Assembly: GCA_003529305.1 (NCBI GenBank)
Contig: DPWC01000197.1
Span: 5,413-12,655, forward strand
Direction: 5' to 3'
Source: Actinomycetota bacterium
GTDB taxonomy: Bacteria; Actinomycetota; Actinomycetes; UBA12327
Length of the DNA: 7,243 nt
This document shows, piece by piece, positions 5,175 through 7,243 of this stretch (its first letter is position 1; each line of letters opens with the position of its first letter). Below the pieces are notes generated by a model that searched no databases, was not told where the DNA came from, and saw only the letters and a list, made by a program, of their open reading frames with translations. The translations under genes and the position numbers were made by a program.

Positions 5175-6257
5175 GTGAGTCCTTCCCACTCCGGCCCGCG
5201 ACTGCGTACTGCCCTCGAGGTATTGCCGCGCTATCGCGCTGGCGCTGCGCCGCCGCCACCTCCGGTGGGTGTCGTGCCCTACAAGGCAGCCTCCAATGAG
5301 AAGCCCTTTCCGCCGCTTCCCGGTGTCCTGGCGGCGATTGACGAGGCCGCTCGCGGTGTCAACCGGTACCCCGACTTTGGTGCATCGGCTCTGGTTGCCG
5401 ACCTTGCGGAGTTTCTAGGTGTTGATCCCATGTCCCTGGCGGTGGGCACCGGCTCGGTTGCCTTGCTGCAGCATGCGCTGCAGATCGCCTGCGATGACGA
5501 TGATGAAGTCGTCGTGGCGACCCCTTCATTTGAGGCTTATCCGATCATCGCCGCTGTCACAGGCGCTCGGTTGATTCAGGTTCCTGTTACCAGCGAGCAT
5601 CGACATGATCTTGACGCGATGGTCAACGCCATCACTGATCGCACCCGCGTTGTCATTGTGTGTAGCCCGAACAATCCCACAGGCACAGCAGTGGCTCGGG
5701 AGGAGTTCGCGGCCTTCATGCGCGCGGTTCCTCACGATGTTCTCGTCATTTTGGATGAGGCCTATGTCGAATTCGTCGACGCACCATCTCGCTTTGATGC
5801 GCTGGCGATGCTGGAGTCGCACCCCAACCTGTGTGTCATGCGTACTTTTTCGAAAGCATTCGGTTTGGCTGGCTTGCGGGTGGGCTATGCGATCGCGGCG
5901 CCCCATGTGGCCGAGGCGTTGCGCGCTGTTGCCACCCCGTTTGGAGTATCGGCCGTTGCGCAGGCAGCGGCTAGAGCCTGCCTCGCACCGCCGGCTCGTC
6001 GCGAGATCCAAGTGCGCATTGATCACTTGGTGGCTGAGCGAGTCCGGCTTCATGAAGCACTGGCAGTCTGGAGTGCGCCAGCGCCACAGGGGAACTTCGT
6101 GTGGCTACCGCTGGGTGAGAAGTCCGCGTCGTTTGCCCAGGCCTGTGAACGCCAAGGACTATCAGTGCGATTGTTCGATGGTGTCGGTGTACGGGTGACA
6201 GTGGGCGAGCAGCCGGCCAATGATCGAGTCATCACGATCGCGCGCGAGGTGTTGTAG
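5169..6257 (+). CDS. hisC: HisC/Pat-family pyridoxal-phosphate aminotransferase
   Basis: This is a fold-type I aminotransferase of the histidinol-phosphate aminotransferase family. In 362 residues it shows the substrate-arm region ASNEKPFPPLPG (41-52), NRYPDFG, GTGSVALLQ in the cofactor-phosphate region, PNNPTGT, DEAYVEF, and the Schiff-base lysine in TFSKAFGLAGLRVGY (Lys229). It closes with QGNFVWLPLG and GVRVTVGE near the C-terminus. The wording is closest to the actinobacterial group annotated either as HisC or as putative aromatic/phenylalanine aminotransferase (Pat). No other histidine-biosynthesis gene is nearby, so a role in phenylalanine/tyrosine transamination is as likely as histidine synthesis. 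Residues 28-32 are five consecutive prolines. The GTG at 5169 is the outermost start; a second GTG at 5175 fits leaderless transcription better, and neither has a convincing ribosome binding site. The gene for the GAF sensor begins 3 bp after its stop. Confidence 0.88.
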   Translation: MSVSPSHSGPRLRTALEVLPRYRAGAAPPPPPVGVVPYKAASNEKPFPPLPGVLAAIDEAARGVNRYPDFGASALVADLAEFLGVDPMSLAVGTGSVALLQHALQIACDDDDEVVVATPSFEAYPIIAAVTGARLIQVPVTSEHRHDLDAMVNAITDRTRVVIVCSPNNPTGTAVAREEFAAFMRAVPHDVLVILDEAYVEFVDAPSRFDALAMLESHPNLCVMRTFSKAFGLAGLRVGYAIAAPHVAEALRAVATPFGVSAVAQAAARACLAPPARREIQVRIDHLVAERVRLHEALAVWSAPAPQGNFVWLPLGEKSASFAQACERQGLSVRLFDGVGVRVTVGEQPANDRVITIAREVL

Positions 6258-6260
6258 GCG

Positions 6261-7243
6261 GTGTCTGAATCTCTGCGCTGGGATCGTGAAGGTGAGGTCA
6301 TTGAGGCCGTCACGGCGGTGGCTGCTGGTGAAGACCTTCGATCCACTTTGGAACGGTTGGTCCGCGGAGCTGTTGAATATCTTGATGCGCAGTACGCCGC
6401 ATTGGGTGTACTCAGCGACACCGGTGGTTTGGCTGACTTCATTCATGTGGGTATGACGCCCAGTGAGGTTGCGGGGATCGACCACTCTCCCGAGGGCCTA
6501 GGAGTTCTGGGCCTGATCGAACACGCCAGCGCTCCGGTGCGCATTGACGATGTGATGACCCATCCGGCATCGGTGGGCTTTCCTGCTGGCCATCCGCCGA
6601 TGCACACTTTTATTGGGGCGCCCATTCGCCTCCACGGCCGCACCTTCGGCAACTTCTATGTCACGCAGAAGCGCGGGGGCGGGCCGTTTACGGACGAGGA
6701 CGAACGAAACCTGTCGGCGTTCGCTGCCGTTGCTGGCATTGCGGTCGAGAATTCGCGCGTCTATGAACGCGCCCAACGCCGTGAGCGGTGGCTGCGTGCC
6801 TCTACGGAGGTGACGACTTCGATTCTGTCGGGCGCGGATGCCCGATCGGTGCTTGATCTGGTGGCCAAGCGCGCCCGTGAATGCGCTCGCGCTGATGGCG
6901 TGGCCATCATTCTGGAAGACGAAGCCGGCCGCATGGTGGTCGAAGTCGCGCTGGGTGAGACTGTTGAAGGTTTCCAAGGCATGGTGGCCAATGAGTCGTG
7001 GAAGTACTCCATGCAGGCGCAACAGACCGGCAAACCCGTTGTCATTGATGATCTTGGGGGGCTCGGGCGGTCTGATGACCCGGGATACCAGCGATTGGGC
7101 AACGCGCTATTGCTGCCATTGAATGCCGGTGAGCGGCCCATGGGCACCATCGCCTTGTCACGAGAGCGTGGTGACACTCATTGGGACGAGCAAGATGTCG
7201 AATTCGCCTCTTCCTTTGCTGGCCAGACCGCATTGGCGCTGAT
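6261..7243 (+). CDS. Tandem-GAF sensor protein, DevS/DosT-like histidine kinase, N-terminal part (partial)
   Basis: The frame opens at a GTG (6261) 9 bases after GAGGTG (6246-6251) and runs 327 codons to the window edge. Residues about 23-165 form a first GAF domain with QYAALGVLSDTGGL, GLGVLGLIE, HPASVGFPAGHPPMHTFIGAPI and FGNFYVTQK, the pattern of the mycobacterial DevS/DosT oxygen and redox sensors. His111 in HPPM aligns, from memory, with the heme-binding histidine of DevS (His149). A linker helix (VENSRVYERAQRRERWLRAS, 162-181) leads to a second GAF domain (about 190-327), cut by the edge. The DHp (HisKA_3-type) and ATPase domains expected in such kinases would lie beyond the window, so kinase activity is not seen here. 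The 3-bp gap after the aminotransferase gene suggests co-transcription. A heme-free GAF sensor, or another GAF-led output domain, remains possible. Confidence 0.82.
   Translation, partial: MSESLRWDREGEVIEAVTAVAAGEDLRSTLERLVRGAVEYLDAQYAALGVLSDTGGLADFIHVGMTPSEVAGIDHSPEGLGVLGLIEHASAPVRIDDVMTHPASVGFPAGHPPMHTFIGAPIRLHGRTFGNFYVTQKRGGGPFTDEDERNLSAFAAVAGIAVENSRVYERAQRRERWLRASTEVTTSILSGADARSVLDLVAKRARECARADGVAIILEDEAGRMVVEVALGETVEGFQGMVANESWKYSMQAQQTGKPVVIDDLGGLGRSDDPGYQRLGNALLLPLNAGERPMGTIALSRERGDTHWDEQDVEFASSFAGQTALAL

Overview
This window looks like a stretch of a GC-rich actinobacterial (Actinomycetota) chromosome. Support comes from the gene order rpsF-ssb-rpsR-rplI-dnaB, the wording of the ribosomal proteins, frequent GTG/TTG starts, and a DevS/DosT-type GAF sensor and a Pat/HisC-type aminotransferase of actinobacterial style. 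I cannot name the genus. Nothing in the window looks like a phage, transposon, CRISPR array or defence island.

Layout. (1) Positions 1-194 hold the start of a small membrane protein on the minus strand, cut by the window edge. (2) Positions 195-333 are a structured divergent gap. It holds a hairpin that presents a CCG trinucleotide in an internal loop, as described for the autogenous S6:S18-binding leader, followed by two more hairpins and the rpsF ribosome binding site. (3) Positions 334-1882 are the plus-strand operon rpsF (S6), ssb, rpsR (S18) and rplI (L9), closed by a strong intrinsic terminator at 1901-1947. (4) Positions 1948-2223 are a gap containing a row of direct repeats related to the actinobacterial DnaA box, spaced close to whole helical turns. 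(5) dnaB, the replicative helicase, lies at 2224-3576. (6) Convergent to it, on the minus strand at 3622-5145, is a membrane-bound HAMP-SpoIIE/PP2C serine/threonine phosphatase. (7) Divergent from the phosphatase across only 23 bp, a plus-strand pair begins: a HisC/Pat-family aminotransferase (5169-6257), then 3 bp later a tandem-GAF sensor protein (6261 to the window end, truncated) resembling DevS/DosT oxygen/redox sensor kinases.

How they work together. The first block couples ribosome assembly proteins with single-strand binding protein. The leader hairpin would let surplus S6:S18 shut down its own operon (inference). DnaB sits directly after the operon terminator with its own upstream region, whose repeats suggest, but do not prove, control by DnaA. 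The phosphatase and the GAF sensor are both signalling proteins, but they lie on opposite strands, so a shared pathway is only a neighbourhood guess.

The most notable points are the candidate S6:S18 leader, an S18 lacking all four zinc-ligand positions in the main operon, the helically phased DnaA-box-like array before dnaB, and two back-to-back probably leaderless promoters at 5145/5175. The coding genes themselves are mostly conventional.
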